From positions 62,001-126,000 of the forward strand of contig NZ_VKKY01000003.1 in NCBI RefSeq assembly GCF_008271695.1: DNA of 64,000 nucleotides. The letters are read 5' to 3'. Origin of the DNA: Rufibacter hautae (GTDB lineage Bacteria; Bacteroidota; Bacteroidia; Cytophagales; Hymenobacteraceae). Numbering within the stretch: position 1 is the first letter of the stretch; every line of letters begins with the position of its first letter. A model generated the notes under the pieces. The model worked only from the letters and a program-made list of their open reading frames with translations. It did not search any database and was not told the origin of the DNA. Positions 63,339 to 64,000 of the stretch are shown here, in pieces. A program made the translations under genes and the position numbers.

Positions 63339-64000
63339 TTACTTCTGTCCGGTGAAAAGCTGCTGTAGCATGGGATCTGTGTAGTCCTTCACAAACCCGA
63401 TGACGTTTTTGTACTGGGAGAACTCTTCGTGGCCGTGCATGGTGGTGATGACCAGGCAATCCATGCCGGCGTTCTGGGCGGCCTCCACGCCTTTGGGTGC
63501 GTCTTCCAGCACCAGGCAATCTTTGGGGTTTACGCCCAGTTCTTCGGCAGATTTCAGGAAAGTCTCGGGGTGGGGTTTGCTTTTGGATACTTCATCCGCG
63601 GAGATCAGGGCCTGGAAATAGTGCCTCAGGTCCAGGTTGTCCACCACAAAATCAATGTTGAACATGATGGCGGCGGTGGCGATGGCCATCTTAATGTCGT
63701 TTTCGGCGGCTTTTTGCAGAAAACCGTCTAAACCGTTGATGAGCCGCAGGTGCGAGATGTATTCCTTCTGGTAGATTTTCTCTTTTTCAACGGAGAGCCG
63801 GTCGGCTTCTTCCTGGGTGAAGCGGTCTTCCCCGAAGAACCGGGCCAGCACCTCGCTGTTCTTGCCGTACATCTGGGCCTTCACCTCGTCCCAGGAAAGC
63901 GACGTCTGCAGCTCTTCCTTCAGAACCTTCTGCCACGCGGTAGTGTGGTAATCCATGTCGTCAATCATGGTGCCGTTCATGTCAAACAGGAAGGCTTTGT
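63339..64000 (-). CDS. HAD-superfamily phosphatase, beta-phosphoglucomutase-like (start beyond window)
   Basis: At least 220 residues are visible. The frame stays open through the window edge, where KAFLFDMNGT encodes the catalytic DxN/DxD-type motif I, so the methionine at 63980 is internal and the gene starts past base 64000. A helical cap follows (about 20-90 of the visible part), then motif II near ATAAIM, the motif III lysine in SKSKPHPETF and motif IV LEDAPKGVEAAQNAG. Motif I reads DMNGT, where the second Asp of the usual DxDGT is Asn, which would weaken general acid/base catalysis. Confidence 0.85.
   Translation of the reverse strand, partial: KAFLFDMNGTMIDDMDYHTTAWQKVLKEELQTSLSWDEVKAQMYGKNSEVLARFFGEDRFTQEEADRLSVEKEKIYQKEYISHLRLINGLDGFLQKAAENDIKMAIATAAIMFNIDFVVDNLDLRHYFQALISADEVSKSKPHPETFLKSAEELGVNPKDCLVLEDAPKGVEAAQNAGMDCLVITTMHGHEEFSQYKNVIGFVKDYTDPMLQQLFTGQK

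Overview
The window looks like a chromosomal segment of a Bacteroidota member, most likely order Cytophagales and family Hymenobacteraceae (Rufibacter/Pontibacter/Hymenobacter-like). The pointers are a SusC/SusD pair, an outer-membrane beta-barrel TonB receptor with a carboxypeptidase-like N-terminal domain, LytS/LytTR and CHASE3-PAS signalling proteins, the ABC permease/M1 peptidase fusion, Bacteroidota-type promoters (TTG-N19-TAnnTTTG), almost no Shine-Dalgarno sequences and moderate GC. The genus is a guess.

Layout. 1-5805: end of the complex I operon (nuoJ partial, K, L, M, N). 5988-8624 (minus): secreted alpha/beta hydrolase, LytS-type kinase and LytTR regulator in one operon. 9072-10826 (minus): aspS. 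11260-25066: a TonB-dependent receptor, an unrecognised 218-residue protein, an ABC ATPase with its permease-peptidase fusion, a TPR protein, a small secreted protein, a TrmH-type methyltransferase and mutS. 25579-25809: tRNA-Gly(GCC) and tRNA-Leu(UAA). 25969-32621 (minus): a membrane protein with an envelope companion, a lipoprotein and a large PAS histidine kinase. 32971-33729: a fatty acid hydroxylase/sterol desaturase family protein.

33880-60163 is a complete L-arabinan/L-arabinose utilisation region. GH43 and GH51 genes on the minus strand diverge from a plus-strand operon: susC, susD, GH43, GH146, GH51, GH97, GH43, mutarotase. Then come araR (Nudix-type repressor) and a second operon, araB, araD, araA and a sodium/sugar symporter. 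The SusCD proteins and surface enzymes would bind and debranch arabinan, periplasmic enzymes release L-arabinose, the mutarotase equilibrates it, the symporter imports it, and AraA, AraB and AraD convert it to D-xylulose 5-phosphate. Near-identical candidate AraR operators lie upstream of both operons. 60431-63054 holds a tail-anchored DEDDh exonuclease overlapping a cNMP/CBS/DUF294 protein. The window ends in a partial HAD phosphatase gene (minus).

The most striking non-genic feature is a family of about 28 imperfect palindromes, usually about 38 bp, built on the half-site CGTTTYNRGSCYGTTTT and its complement. They sit in most intergenic gaps from end to end and in no confidently called coding sequence. 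Their arms covary, some copies are extended by gene-specific outer stems, and a few are inside-out and work as terminators. Two copies bracket a 155-bp MITE-like element with perfect 27-bp terminal inverted repeats. I know of no description of this family, but I could not search.
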